A DNA stretch of 64,000 nt from Clostridiaceae bacterium. GTDB lineage: Bacteria; Bacillota; Clostridia; Peptostreptococcales; Tindalliaceae. Shown piece after piece: positions 10,528-20,469 of this stretch; the first letter of the stretch is position 1, and the number at the start of each line of letters is the position of its first letter. A program made the translations under genes and the position numbers. The stretch spans positions 62,001 to 126,000 of the forward strand of contig JAABSW010000006.1 of NCBI GenBank assembly GCA_011390155.1. The letters run 5' to 3'. The notes under the pieces were generated by a model, which saw only the letters and a program-made list of their open reading frames with translations, was not told where the DNA came from and ran no database searches.

Positions 10528-12641
10528 TCTAATTTTCCTTTCAATTCTTTAATATCCATTTCTGGGTACTTGATTCTCTCATGCATAATACCCGATAGTA
10601 TCTGGGTGAATATTGTTCGAATTTGTTTTAATTCACTCAGCGTTAATGGACATTCTTCCAGTTGTCCATCATCCAGTTTTCCTTGTATTATTTTTTGTAT
10701 CATTTGTTCAATTTTATCTCTTGTGGGGTTTTCCATACTTCTAACAGCCGCTTCGACAGAATCTGCCAGCATAAGTATTGCCGTTTCCTTTGACCGGGGA
10801 ATTGGCCCGTTATAACGATACCTTTGTTCATCGACTTTATCCGGCTCAAGTGAGCTGGTTTTGGCTTTATGGTAAAAATAAGCCACAAGGGTCGTTCCGT
10901 GATGCTCCTCAATAAAAGCCCTTATTTGTTTAGGAAGTTTGTTCTTCTCAGCAATTTCCATGCCATCCTTCACATGGCCAGTAATAATCAATGCACTTAA
11001 CGAAGGGGCCAGCTTGTCATGAGGATTGTCCATCATATATTGGTTTTCCTTGAAAAAGAAGGGGCGCTTCAATTTTCCGATATCATGATAAAAAGCCCCT
11101 GTTCGTACCAGCAATCCATCCCCGCCCACTGCATTAACGGCAGATTCAGCCAAATTTCCCACCACTACGCTGTGATGATAAGTACCTGACGCTTCCATCA
11201 GCAATCTTTTTAGTAATGGATGAGAAGGGTTAGCCAGTTCAATTAGTTTAAGTGGTGTCAGGATTGAAAAAGTATATTCCCAAAATGGCAATGAACCAAT
11301 GGTTAATATTGCGCAAAGAATACCATTAAAAAATGCATACAATATATCAATCCACAAATGAATACTGTCATGCATCCCCAAGAGTTTGAACAGGGTGATG
11401 ATCGTCACATTGGCAGCACCCACGATGACGCCGGAAATAAAAATATTGCCTCTTTGTTGCAGGTTCACCATACTTAAAACGCCTGCGGTTCCTCCGATCA
11501 GTCCCATAAGCAACACTACTGTATCATTTCCCGTAATCATTCCCACCAATAGTGTGATTGCAACATTTACCAAAATCGCCAAACGGGGATCTATCAGCAT
11601 GGACAACAGCATTGCGCCCACAGCCACGGGTACCAGGTAAGGGGATATTTGGGATATGGGTTTGGCCATTGCAACAATAATGACAACAATTAATGCCAAG
11701 AGCAGTAATTTATCCACCTGTTTCAACAGATGCCGCTGAAACTCCCATAGATAACCAACAACCAACAGCATTGTCAGTAGTACCATGAGAAATATTCCTG
11801 TAAACAGTGCAAAGTTCGGTTGATAGGCTTCTTCCAGAAGACCAAATTCCCTCATGATTTCCAGTCGATCTGCTGTAACTCTTTCTCCTTGCCTAACAAT
11901 TAATTCTCCTCTTCTTATCACAACAGGTTCTATGGTTTCTTCTGCTTCAATTTTAGCTTCTTCTGTTGCCTCCACATCCAGAAACTCATTTGGACGAATG
12001 GAAGCATTGATGATGGTTGCCGCTGTCTCTCGCACATCTTCATCAAATTCTGTCAATGTATTCATGTATTCACGAATCTGGCTTTTTTCCTGCTGTAAGT
12101 TAGCTACTTTTATACCATCATTCATTCTCTGTGCTGTTATTTCATTTAGGTAGTTTTGTAGGTTTTCCAATCGCTCTATAGGTTGATCCAGTAACACAAG
12201 CAACTGTAAGCGAGGTATCCCAAGCACATTGTCTTCCAGTTCCTGCGCCATGTTCTCTTCTGTAACAGGGTTCTCTGATTGTTCAGCTTGGCTGCGCACT
12301 TCAAACAACGTATCAAAAAAGAGATCAATGTCTTTTTTTACTTCTGGATAGATGTCCGCATCCAATCGATAGACGGGCTCAACAGCATTAACAGCTTCCA
12401 TTCTTAACTGCCTCGTCTGGTATTCATCTACTAATAATTTCGGCGAAATAATATCTTCAGGAGCCAATTGCCCAACTCTTAAATCGTAGCGTACTGGCTG
12501 CAAACTTGTCAGCAAAACATAAAATAGAATGGCGAATGTCAATATGGCCAGCATGACCGTCAAAAAAATTCGTTTATCACTCTTTACAGTCCCCACTTTA
12601 CCTCTATTGAGATTCTTCAGCCATTTCACAATGAGCTTCAT
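10524..12641 (-). CDS. pgpH: 7TM-HD family (PgpH-like) c-di-AMP phosphodiesterase
   Basis: Large extracytoplasmic N-terminal region, seven TM segments, HD domain EASGTYHHSVVVGNLAE...GAFYHDIGKLKRP; sits between phoH and ybeY. Confidence 0.92.
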   Translation of the reverse strand: MKLIVKWLKNLNRGKVGTVKSDKRIFLTVMLAILTFAILFYVLLTSLQPVRYDLRVGQLAPEDIISPKLLVDEYQTRQLRMEAVNAVEPVYRLDADIYPEVKKDIDLFFDTLFEVRSQAEQSENPVTEENMAQELEDNVLGIPRLQLLVLLDQPIERLENLQNYLNEITAQRMNDGIKVANLQQEKSQIREYMNTLTEFDEDVRETAATIINASIRPNEFLDVEATEEAKIEAEETIEPVVIRRGELIVRQGERVTADRLEIMREFGLLEEAYQPNFALFTGIFLMVLLTMLLVVGYLWEFQRHLLKQVDKLLLLALIVVIIVAMAKPISQISPYLVPVAVGAMLLSMLIDPRLAILVNVAITLLVGMITGNDTVVLLMGLIGGTAGVLSMVNLQQRGNIFISGVIVGAANVTIITLFKLLGMHDSIHLWIDILYAFFNGILCAILTIGSLPFWEYTFSILTPLKLIELANPSHPLLKRLLMEASGTYHHSVVVGNLAESAVNAVGGDGLLVRTGAFYHDIGKLKRPFFFKENQYMMDNPHDKLAPSLSALIITGHVKDGMEIAEKNKLPKQIRAFIEEHHGTTLVAYFYHKAKTSSLEPDKVDEQRYRYNGPIPRSKETAILMLADSVEAAVRSMENPTRDKIEQMIQKIIQGKLDDGQLEECPLTLSELKQIRTIFTQILSGIMHERIKYPEMDIKELKGKLE

Positions 12642-12655
12642 ATTGAACCTCCCAG

Positions 12656-13648
12656 TCACTTATTTGATGCCCGCTCCTGATCGTGCTTCTCATAGGCTTT
12701 TATAATTTTCTGTACCAGACTATGACGCACCACGTCTTTTTCACTTAAATAAACTATTCCAATTTCTTCTATTGCAGATACAATTTCCAACGCTTGAATC
12801 AGTCCTGATGACTTTCCTCTTGGAAGGTCTATTTGTGTAATATCTCCTGTGACAACGGCTTTTGAACCCACTCCAAGTCTTGTGAGAAACATTTTCATTT
12901 GTTCTCTTGTGGTGTTCTGGGCTTCGTCCAGAATAACAAAGGCATGGTCTAGTGTTCTGCCCCTCATATACGCTAAAGGAGCTACTTCAATGAGCCCACG
13001 TTCCATGTATTTCTGGAATTTATCATAACCCAGTATGTCAAACAGAGAATCATAAAGAGGTCGAAGGTATGGATCTATTTTGTCTTTCAAATCACCTGGC
13101 AAGAACCCCAAGCTTTCACCCGCCTCTATGGCTGGTCTTGTGAGAATAATTTTTTCCACATCCCGGTTACCAAAAGCTTTAACAGCCATTGCTACCGCTA
13201 GGTATGTCTTTCCTGTGCCAGCAGGTCCTATGCCAAAGGTTAGGTCTTGTTTTTGCATCATCTGAACATAATTGGCCTGACCAAGGGTTTTCGATTTTAT
13301 TGTTTTGCCTTTGGCAGTCATGTAAACTGACTCTCCAACAAAAGAATCCACTTTCTCTAATTGGTCATCCTTTACCAAACTAATCAAATAGGATACTTTT
13401 TGAGCATCAATAGGTTCCGCTTTATTCTTTTCTTTAAGCAAACTCTCCACCACTTTTGCGGCACTATCAAGGCTTTTCTTTTCTCCAAGGAGTAAAACCG
13501 ACCCTCGACGCGCCACCATTTCCACATTAAAAGCTTCTTTTATTAGTCTGGCATGCTCATCCTGAGAACCGAATAATTCCTGCATCCACTCAGCATGTGA
13601 CACCGTGATTGCTAATTGTTCCGTCCGACTCAATGACAGTCCTCCCAT
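12656..13648 (-). CDS. phoH: PhoH-like ATPase
   Basis: LTFGIGPAGTGKTYLAVAMAV Walker A; FVILDEAQNTTREQMKMFLTRLG. Confidence 0.97.
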   Translation of the reverse strand: MGGLSLSRTEQLAITVSHAEWMQELFGSQDEHARLIKEAFNVEMVARRGSVLLLGEKKSLDSAAKVVESLLKEKNKAEPIDAQKVSYLISLVKDDQLEKVDSFVGESVYMTAKGKTIKSKTLGQANYVQMMQKQDLTFGIGPAGTGKTYLAVAMAVKAFGNRDVEKIILTRPAIEAGESLGFLPGDLKDKIDPYLRPLYDSLFDILGYDKFQKYMERGLIEVAPLAYMRGRTLDHAFVILDEAQNTTREQMKMFLTRLGVGSKAVVTGDITQIDLPRGKSSGLIQALEIVSAIEEIGIVYLSEKDVVRHSLVQKIIKAYEKHDQERASNK

Positions 13649-13799
13649 CTATTTTCACCCGTAACGGGTTATAACACATTTACACCTATTATACCTTATC
13701 AGACTATGATCAACAACCAAGAACAACCAAGGTCTAAGCGCATACATAAACAGGATTCCATAAGTAGATGACTCAAATGTACCATTTGGTGGCAGATAC

Positions 13800-13878
13800 T
13801 TAGTTTGTTCACCCAGAGACGCGCCGCTAAGACTCCCTCTTGCAGAAGAAGTCTTAGCGGTGTTAGTCATCGGATACA
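13800..13878 (-). repeat. Dispersed hairpin repeat, copy A
   Basis: Minus strand GTATCCGATGACTAACACCGCTAAGACTTCTTCTGCAAGAGGGAGTCTTAGCGGCGCGTCTCTGGGTGAACAAACTA. It has an 11-bp stem CCGCTAAGACT/AGTCTTAGCGG and aligns with 62605..62686 on the plus strand. Confidence 0.8.
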
Positions 13879-13887
13879 CAAAAAGAA

Positions 13888-13922
13888 GGTTGCAATAACT
13901 CATCAGAGAGCTATTGCAACCC
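13888..13922 (-). terminator. Hairpin terminator downstream of the 13927 CDS
   Basis: GGTTGCAATA...TATTGCAACC inverted repeat; minus strand continues TTCTTTTTG. Confidence 0.65.
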
Positions 13923-13926
13923 CTTT

Positions 13927-14439
13927 TTACGAACGCATGGATTTGGGTTTGCCTATCACTTCAGAGAAAATAATACCATTAAGGATTGCTTCCTCCGTCA
14001 TGTCAAATCCGACTTCAAATGACTGGTCTTTGATCTCATCTTTATAAACAGGACTTTTTTTGTTTGTGAAACTTGGTTTTATCGGCTTCTTTTCTTTCAA
14101 TGTGCGCGCTGAAGGTGCATCAATACGGGGATCTGTACTTTCATAAGTGAACGTGGCTGCAGACTTTTCTTTTTTCTGGATTGCTGGAGCAGATTGTTTT
14201 TTCTTGTCTCCTGCCAGTTCAGTGACTTTCTTATATTCAGACTCAACTTCCTGTTGCATCTCACGGAACAGATCCTGCAGGGTTCTCTTCCCTGGTTTTT
14301 GTTGCGTTGTCTTACTGGGTTGGGTTTGTGTCTGGCGCTTTTGTTGCTGGCGTTGCTTATGTTGTGCCTCTTTTCGTTTGTTTGCAAAGGAACTTACTAC
14401 AACAAAGAGGATAAAAATCAGGATGCTTTCTATTTGCAT
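13927..14439 (-). CDS. Membrane-anchored hypothetical protein next to floA
   Basis: N-terminal TM IESILIFILFVVVSSFA, Q/K-rich linker, conserved-looking C-terminus FDMTEEAILNGIIFSEVIGKPKSMR; RBS and operon position. Confidence 0.8.
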   Translation of the reverse strand: MQIESILIFILFVVVSSFANKRKEAQHKQRQQQKRQTQTQPSKTTQQKPGKRTLQDLFREMQQEVESEYKKVTELAGDKKKQSAPAIQKKEKSAATFTYESTDPRIDAPSARTLKEKKPIKPSFTNKKSPVYKDEIKDQSFEVGFDMTEEAILNGIIFSEVIGKPKSMRS

Positions 14440-14474
14440 GGCATCACTTCCTTAATGGTACATGTTTTTTGGGT

Positions 14475-15464
14475 TTACTCCTGGTTATTTTCTTTGGGAT
14501 CTTTTTTGATTTTAGATATGGCATTACGCATATCAGTATCGGACATGACATTTTTCATGTTGTAATAATCCATTACACCCAGGTTTCCTTCTCTCAGGGC
14601 TGATGCCATGGCTCTTGGAACTTCGGCTTCTGCTTCAACCACTTTTGCACGCATTTCTTCGACAGCAGCTTTCATTTCCTGTTCTTTTGCCACAGCCATT
14701 GCACGACGTTCTTCTGCTTTCGCCTGTGCAATTCTCTTGTCAGCTTCAGCCTGGTCTGTTTGTAACTGAGCGCCAATGTTTCTGCCAATATCGATATCTG
14801 CAATATCGATGGATAAAATTTCATAAGCTGTACCAGCGTCCAGTCCTTTATTCAGCACTGTACGAGAAATCAAATCCGGGTTTTCAAGAACATCTTTATG
14901 GGTTTCAGCAGAACCAACAGTGGTAACAATACCTTCACCAACACGGGCAATGATGGTTTCTTCACCTGCACCCCCAACAAGTCGTTCTATGTTGGCACGA
15001 ACCGTTACACGGGCTTTAGCAATGACTTCGATACCATTTTTTGCTACTGCTGCAATTTTTGGTGTTTCAATAACTTTAGGGTTAACGCTTACCTGAACTG
15101 CCTGAAGCACGTCTCGGCCAGCAAGGTCAATGGCTGCAGCTCTTTCAAATTCAAGGTTGATTTCTGCACGCTGTGCTGCGATGAGCGCATCGATCACCCG
15201 GTTCACATCTCCTCCAGCCAAAAAATGGGCTTCTAACTTGTCAATGTTCAGATTCAATCCAGCCTTTGTGGCTTTAATAAGAGGGTTAACGATTCTTGAT
15301 GGTGCTACACGTCTGAACCTCATACCAATGAGGGTAAAGATGCCCACCCTTACCCCTGAGAAAAACGCTGTGATCCAAAGCCCAATAGGTACAAAGCTTA
15401 AAAAAACGGAAATGGCTACAATGACAACTGCTACAATAATGATTAAACCGATTAATCCTTCCAT
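14475..15464 (-). CDS. floA: Flotillin-like protein FloA
   Basis: SPFH-type sequence [55 protein letters not shown]; next to nfeD. Confidence 0.96.
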   Translation of the reverse strand: MEGLIGLIIIVAVVIVAISVFLSFVPIGLWITAFFSGVRVGIFTLIGMRFRRVAPSRIVNPLIKATKAGLNLNIDKLEAHFLAGGDVNRVIDALIAAQRAEINLEFERAAAIDLAGRDVLQAVQVSVNPKVIETPKIAAVAKNGIEVIAKARVTVRANIERLVGGAGEETIIARVGEGIVTTVGSAETHKDVLENPDLISRTVLNKGLDAGTAYEILSIDIADIDIGRNIGAQLQTDQAEADKRIAQAKAEERRAMAVAKEQEMKAAVEEMRAKVVEAEAEVPRAMASALREGNLGVMDYYNMKNVMSDTDMRNAISKIKKDPKENNQE

Positions 15465-15476
15465 GCAAAAACCCTC

Positions 15477-16775
15477 CTAGTCTATTTTCTTTACCACAAT
15501 TCGTCTTCCTTCACTGCGAATCACTTTAACACGTGTGCCAGTTTCTACATAGGTCCCTTCTGAAACCGCGTCAACTTTTTCACCATCGATATCAACAGTA
15601 CCTGCTGGATGCAGATAACTGGTAACAATCCCTTCCTTTCCCACCAGCTCCTCCTTTCCTGCTGTTGATACATACCCTTGCTCACTGGTCATTTCAGTTA
15701 CCAATGTTAGACGATCAAAATACTTGCTTTTAGGTGCATATTTCAAGATTAGCACCAAGGCTATAATGGATGCAATAAGCGCTGCCACGAGGGAGACCAT
15801 TGCACTGGTAAAACTGCTGGAAGCCATGACAATGCTGGCGATTACCAGTAAGATGCCCCCTACACCAGGAAAACCAAATCCAGGGGCAAAGGCTTCAATT
15901 AACAAAAGTACTATCCCTGCCAAAAAAACAAGTAACACTGCTGTTCCTGCATTTCCCACCAGTATACTGCCCCCAAAATAAAGGGAAAAAGCGATCAGGC
16001 TGATGGTGCCTCCAAATCCGAAACCTGCCGTAAGAATTTCGATCATAAACCCGATAAATCCAATGGACAACAACACCGGTGCAATATAAGTACTGGTGAG
16101 TATTTGTGCCAGACGAACAGTTCTTGAAATTTCAATTTCCACCAACTGTACCTCTGTCATGTCCATAAGCTGTGTCACATCGTTCACATTAGCGGCGGTC
16201 ATGTCTGATAAACCAACTTCCAGTGCCTCTGAAGCTGTGAGGTTTAATAATTTACCACTTGCTACTACATCTTCGATTTCGATGCTCTGGTCCGCCATGG
16301 CGGCAACCAGTTCCGGGTCGCGTCCCTTTTCCTCAGCGACCGAACGTAAAACCCCTGTCCAGGCTGATAAAGCTTTTTCAGTATCTGGTATGGTTTCTGC
16401 AGATCCAATGTTACTGCCTGGTGCCATGGCAATATAATCCGCTGAAATGGTCAACAGCACACCTGCAGAAATGGCCCTTGGGTTCACATAAGCAGCTGTT
16501 GGAAAATCCAGGGCAGTGATCATGTCACTAATTCTTTCAGCAGAATCAACTCTTCCACCGTAGGTATCAACCGTAAAGATAACCCCTGATACACCAGGAT
16601 TTCTTTCTAATTCAGTGATGGACATAGCCACAAATTGTTCCATGGCCACACCAACTTCTCCCTCCAAAGGTATAACATATACCTGCTCATCTTGGGCATA
16701 AATTGGTGAACCCAGCAGCGCAACTAATGAAACAAATATCAGACCATAATAAAATAAACACTTTTTAAGTCTCAT
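15477..16775 (-). CDS. NfeD-type membrane-bound ClpP-class serine protease
   Basis: Signal peptide then VYVIPLEGEVGVAMEQFV...DTYGGRVDSAERISD...ISAGVLLTISADYIAM; multi-TM; OB-like C-terminus. Start trimmed to MRLKKCLFYYG. Confidence 0.93.
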   Translation of the reverse strand: MRLKKCLFYYGLIFVSLVALLGSPIYAQDEQVYVIPLEGEVGVAMEQFVAMSITELERNPGVSGVIFTVDTYGGRVDSAERISDMITALDFPTAAYVNPRAISAGVLLTISADYIAMAPGSNIGSAETIPDTEKALSAWTGVLRSVAEEKGRDPELVAAMADQSIEIEDVVASGKLLNLTASEALEVGLSDMTAANVNDVTQLMDMTEVQLVEIEISRTVRLAQILTSTYIAPVLLSIGFIGFMIEILTAGFGFGGTISLIAFSLYFGGSILVGNAGTAVLLVFLAGIVLLLIEAFAPGFGFPGVGGILLVIASIVMASSSFTSAMVSLVAALIASIIALVLILKYAPKSKYFDRLTLVTEMTSEQGYVSTAGKEELVGKEGIVTSYLHPAGTVDIDGEKVDAVSEGTYVETGTRVKVIRSEGRRIVVKKID

Positions 16776-16940
16776 AACATGCTCCTTTCTCACTGCAATC
16801 AAAACAGGATTAAAAATAACCCTTGGTGTCAAATTTCCTTTATTATCATATATATCTTTCCCCACTACATTTAAACGCACCAGACAACAATATAGACGAT
16901 TATAACGCGATTATGTTTCTTTTTTACTTGCAATAGTAAA

Positions 16941-16962
16941 AAACCCGGCATTGCCGGGTTTT
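16941..16962 (-). terminator. Rho-independent terminator downstream of yqeY
   Basis: AAACCCGGCATTGCCGGGTTTT; T-rich on both strands. Confidence 0.85.
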
Positions 16963-16964
16963 AT

Positions 16965-17420
16965 TTAGGAAGACAGGTGCTGTCGTACCAATTGGTTAAC
17001 AGCTTTTCCATCTGTTCTACCTTTTGCTTTTTCCATTACCAAAGACATGACCTTACCCATATCTTTCATCGTCTCAGCGCCTGTCTCAACCACTGCTTCC
17101 TTTACAATCGACGCAAGCTCTTCCTGAGAAAGTGGTTCAGGTAAATACGATTCAAGCATGGTAATTTCTTGCTCTGTCTGTTCAACCAAATCCTGTCGGT
17201 GGCCCTGTTCAAAGGCCTCCAAAGCATCTTTGCGCTGTTTAACCTGTTTTATAATAACCGACATCACTTCATCATCAGTACAGGTCTTGCGCTCATCAAC
17301 CTCAACCTGCTTAATGGAGGAACGAATCATTGTTACAACATCCTTGCGGACCTTGTCTTTGTTTCTCATGGCTGATTTTAAATCTTCAGCCAATTGTTCC
17401 TTTAATGACATTTGCTTCAC
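16965..17420 (-). CDS. yqeY: GatB/YqeY domain protein
   Basis: LKEQLAEDLKSAMRNKDKVRKDVVTMIRSSIKQVEVDERK...MKDMGKVMSLVMEKAKGRTDGK. Confidence 0.95.
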   Translation of the reverse strand: MKQMSLKEQLAEDLKSAMRNKDKVRKDVVTMIRSSIKQVEVDERKTCTDDEVMSVIIKQVKQRKDALEAFEQGHRQDLVEQTEQEITMLESYLPEPLSQEELASIVKEAVVETGAETMKDMGKVMSLVMEKAKGRTDGKAVNQLVRQHLSS

Positions 17421-17454
17421 CTAATTCTGTAAATTTTCATTTCATGACAATCAT

Positions 17455-17637
17455 CTAAAACTTCTTATTATTCTTTCTGCGAGCTGCTTCCGCTTTCTTC
17501 TTACGGGCAACACTGGGCTTCTCATAATGCTCTCTTTTTCTAGCCTCGGATAACACACCGGATTTTGCGCATTGACGCTTAAAACGACGAAGAGCACTGT
17601 CCAGTGTTTCATTGTCTTTCACTTTAATTTCTGACAT
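17455..17637 (-). CDS. rpsU: 30S ribosomal protein S21
   Basis: [48 protein letters not shown]. Confidence 0.98.
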   Translation of the reverse strand: MSEIKVKDNETLDSALRRFKRQCAKSGVLSEARKREHYEKPSVARKKKAEAARRKNNKKF

Positions 17638-17766
17638 TGACTTCTCCCTCCCTCCGCTGGCACAGGCAGTGCATGATCTGTAACAGGTTGTGGCTGTGGT
17701 TAATGCGGGGTTGATTGAACATGTTCCAATTATAACCTATATTAGCAGGTTGTGCAATAAACATTT

Positions 17767-18114
17767 TTAGCCTGGAGGCCACTGCATAGAACGGCCGCCC
17801 AATAAATGGAAATGCAGGTGATTGACCGTTTGTCCCCCTTCTTTCCCTGTATTGGACACAACGCGGTAACCTTTGTCATCCAAACTCTCCTTTTTCACCA
17901 ACTCATCAATGGCGTCATAAATTTTCGGAAGCAGGTTTGAACGTTCAGATTGTCCCAGTTGCGAGAGTGATTGAATATGTTCCTTTGGTATCACAAGTAT
18001 GTGAGTTGGTGCAACCGGTGCTACGTCACGAAATGCAATGACATCCTTCGTCTCATAAACAACTTCTGATGATAACTCCTTTTGTGCGATTTTGCAAAAG
18101 ATACAGTCATCCAT
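17767..18114 (-). CDS. HIT family nucleotide hydrolase (HinT-like)
   Basis: MDDCIFCKIAQKELSSEVVYE...HILVIPKEHI...VNHLHFHLLGGR (HIT motif). Confidence 0.96.
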   Translation of the reverse strand: MDDCIFCKIAQKELSSEVVYETKDVIAFRDVAPVAPTHILVIPKEHIQSLSQLGQSERSNLLPKIYDAIDELVKKESLDDKGYRVVSNTGKEGGQTVNHLHFHLLGGRSMQWPPG

Positions 18115-18228
18115 ATGAATGCTCCTTTCGAAATGTTCATAATTAAAAAAAACTGATGTAATTACTAAATTATTAATACTTCCTTGCACAATACACTTCT
18201 TCACTAAATAAAAAATCCCTGCTTTTTG

Positions 18229-19584
18229 CTACAATAAAATGCTCTTACAGTAATCCTTGACTACTTCGGTGATTCTAACCTTCACTTCATGTTGAAGTAG
18301 TTTTTTCTCAAAAGGGACCAAAACCCGTACATAATGTCTTGTATGACCTTCCATAAAATGATTGTCCAGTGAGGACACCTTTTCTATCAACACATCTGTT
18401 TCCTGACCAATGAATTGTGCCAAGTATTGAGCTTTCATGGTATCCACTGCCGTGTTCAAACTTTTGCTGCGTTTATTTTTTTCTTCTTCAGCGACTTGCG
18501 CTTCATATAAAGCAGCCGGCGTTCCTTCCCTTGCAGAATAGCGAAAAACGTGGACATCAGCAAAACCAATTTTTTGGGCAAATGCCAATGTATGATTGAA
18601 ATCTTCATCAGTTTCTCCAGGAAAACCCACGATTATATCAGTGGTAATGGCTGCTGTAGGGGCAACCTGTCTGATTAAATTAACTGCTATTTCATAGTCT
18701 TCTGTGGTATATTTCCGGTTCATCGCCTTAAGTGTCTTATTGCATCCGCTTTGTAATGACAAATGAAAGTGCTGGCACAAGGTTGTGAGCTTCATCAATC
18801 TTTCAACAAAATTGATCTGCATTAACGTCGGTTCCAATGAACCCAATCGCAAACGCTTTAATCCATCAACTTTATCAATGGACTCCAAAACGTCAATGAG
18901 TTCATGGGAATTTTTCTTTTCTTTTCCGTATGATGCTAAATGTATGCCCGTTAACACAACTTCCTGGTACCCATGTTTCACAAGTCTTTCAACTTCTTCT
19001 ATCACTTCCCTTTTATCCCTGCTTCTAATAGAGCCTCGGGCGTAGGGTATAATGCAATAACTGCAAAACTGATTGCAACCATCCTGTATCTTCACGTAGG
19101 CACGCGTCATTTCCTTTGTCTTTTTGACAGATAATGGTTCAAATGTTTCACCTTTTTGGTGAGATTCCACCAGTACGACAGGGCTTTCCTGCATTGGGAG
19201 AACAGCCTCGACAGCGTCCAAAAGTCGATGTCGCTGGCTCGTTCCAGCAATCACCTGAACCCCTTTTATTTTTTTTACTTCTTCAGGTGATAACTGGGCA
19301 TAACAACCTGTAACGGCAACTACAGCCATTGGATTGAGTTTTCTGGCTTTTCGAATCATTTGCCTTGATTTGCGATCACTCATACTGGTGACAGTACAGG
19401 TATTAATGATGAACACATCAGCCCCTTCATCAATGGACACCGATGCGTAGCCTGCTTCTTCAAACATTTCAATCAGTGCCTGGGTTTCATATTGATTGAC
19501 TTTACATCCCAGTGTGTATGTTGCCAGTTTTTTTTGTTGGGTATTTTCATTGTTTTGATTGTTATTATTCTCTTCCCTGCTCAT
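18229..19584 (-). CDS. mtaB: tRNA t6A37 methylthiotransferase MtaB
   Basis: YTLGCKVNQYETQALIEMFEEAGY; radical SAM CNQFCSYCIIPYARG. Confidence 0.95.
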   Translation of the reverse strand: MSREENNNNQNNENTQQKKLATYTLGCKVNQYETQALIEMFEEAGYASVSIDEGADVFIINTCTVTSMSDRKSRQMIRKARKLNPMAVVAVTGCYAQLSPEEVKKIKGVQVIAGTSQRHRLLDAVEAVLPMQESPVVLVESHQKGETFEPLSVKKTKEMTRAYVKIQDGCNQFCSYCIIPYARGSIRSRDKREVIEEVERLVKHGYQEVVLTGIHLASYGKEKKNSHELIDVLESIDKVDGLKRLRLGSLEPTLMQINFVERLMKLTTLCQHFHLSLQSGCNKTLKAMNRKYTTEDYEIAVNLIRQVAPTAAITTDIIVGFPGETDEDFNHTLAFAQKIGFADVHVFRYSAREGTPAALYEAQVAEEEKNKRSKSLNTAVDTMKAQYLAQFIGQETDVLIEKVSSLDNHFMEGHTRHYVRVLVPFEKKLLQHEVKVRITEVVKDYCKSILL

Positions 19585-19589
19585 GCAAG

Positions 19590-20360
19590 TTACGCCTCCA
19601 ACACTCCCATTTCGTATAACACAACCGCTAACAAAGCAATGCCAGCAGTCTCAGTTCTTAAAATTCTGGGGCCTAAACCTATGGTTTGAAGCCCGGCTTC
19701 TTTAACAATCTCAATTTCTTCCTGAGAAAAGCCGCCTTCAGGTCCAATCCACAATTCTACCCCTTCATAGTTCCTTAGTGCATCTGGCGCAATCAGCTCC
19801 CTGAGAGAGATGCCAGATTCCTTTTCATAAGCCAATAACCTCAACCAACGTCCCTCCATTTTCCTGGAGTCTTTGATGTATGCTTCCAATGGTATGGGTT
19901 TTTCAATGAATGGAATTGTTGTGCGCTTGCTTTGTTTTGATGCTTCTGTGGCAATTTTTTGCCATCTGTCTTGTTTCTTAACAGCGTCCTGTTCAGTTGG
20001 ATACTTAACGACTGTAAACTGAGTGGTGATGGGTTGAATTGCAGCTATACCCATTTCCGTATTTTTCTGTATAATCCAATCCATTTTGCTGCCTTTTGCA
20101 ACCCCCTGAACCAACTTAACAGGTAGTATTCTTGCTGATTCAGAAGTTGCTATCATTTCATGTAATGATATGTCTACCTGGTTTTCCATTATTTTCTGTA
20201 TCATGGCAGTGTAACGTTTACCCCTCCCATCAGAAACAGAAATTTTGCTTCCTGCAGAAAGACGCAAAACGTCAACAATGTGGTGCATATCAGAACCAGC
20301 GATAAAGCCAGATTTATTATTCCAATCAATTTGTGATGCTGCTATTATAAAATGATGCAT
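19590..20360 (-). CDS. rsmE: 16S rRNA m3U1498 methyltransferase RsmE
   Basis: HHIVDVLRLSAGSKISVSDGRG...LWIGPEGGFSQEEIE...LGPRILRTETAGIALLAV. Confidence 0.95.
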   Translation of the reverse strand: MHHFIIAASQIDWNNKSGFIAGSDMHHIVDVLRLSAGSKISVSDGRGKRYTAMIQKIMENQVDISLHEMIATSESARILPVKLVQGVAKGSKMDWIIQKNTEMGIAAIQPITTQFTVVKYPTEQDAVKKQDRWQKIATEASKQSKRTTIPFIEKPIPLEAYIKDSRKMEGRWLRLLAYEKESGISLRELIAPDALRNYEGVELWIGPEGGFSQEEIEIVKEAGLQTIGLGPRILRTETAGIALLAVVLYEMGVLEA

Positions 20361-20426
20361 TTTCTCCCTCAACTTCCTCATTGTTCAATATAACTAAACA
20401 CTATACTTTACCTTAGAAGCTAAGAA

Positions 20427-20449
20427 AGGACCTCTTCTCCAAAGGTCCT
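20427..20449 (-). terminator. Hairpin between prmA and rsmE
   Basis: AGGACCT...AGGTCCT inverted repeat; minus strand followed by TTTCTTAGC. Confidence 0.5.
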
Positions 20450-20469
20450 GGTACCTAAAACTGTCAACT

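Noticed and set aside
13655-13903. 82-aa minus-strand ORF in the track (MSYCNLLFVYP...SLGEQTKYLP...)
   Set aside because: It runs across the hairpin repeat copy A and a terminator; composition and lack of RBS suggest a spurious ORF.
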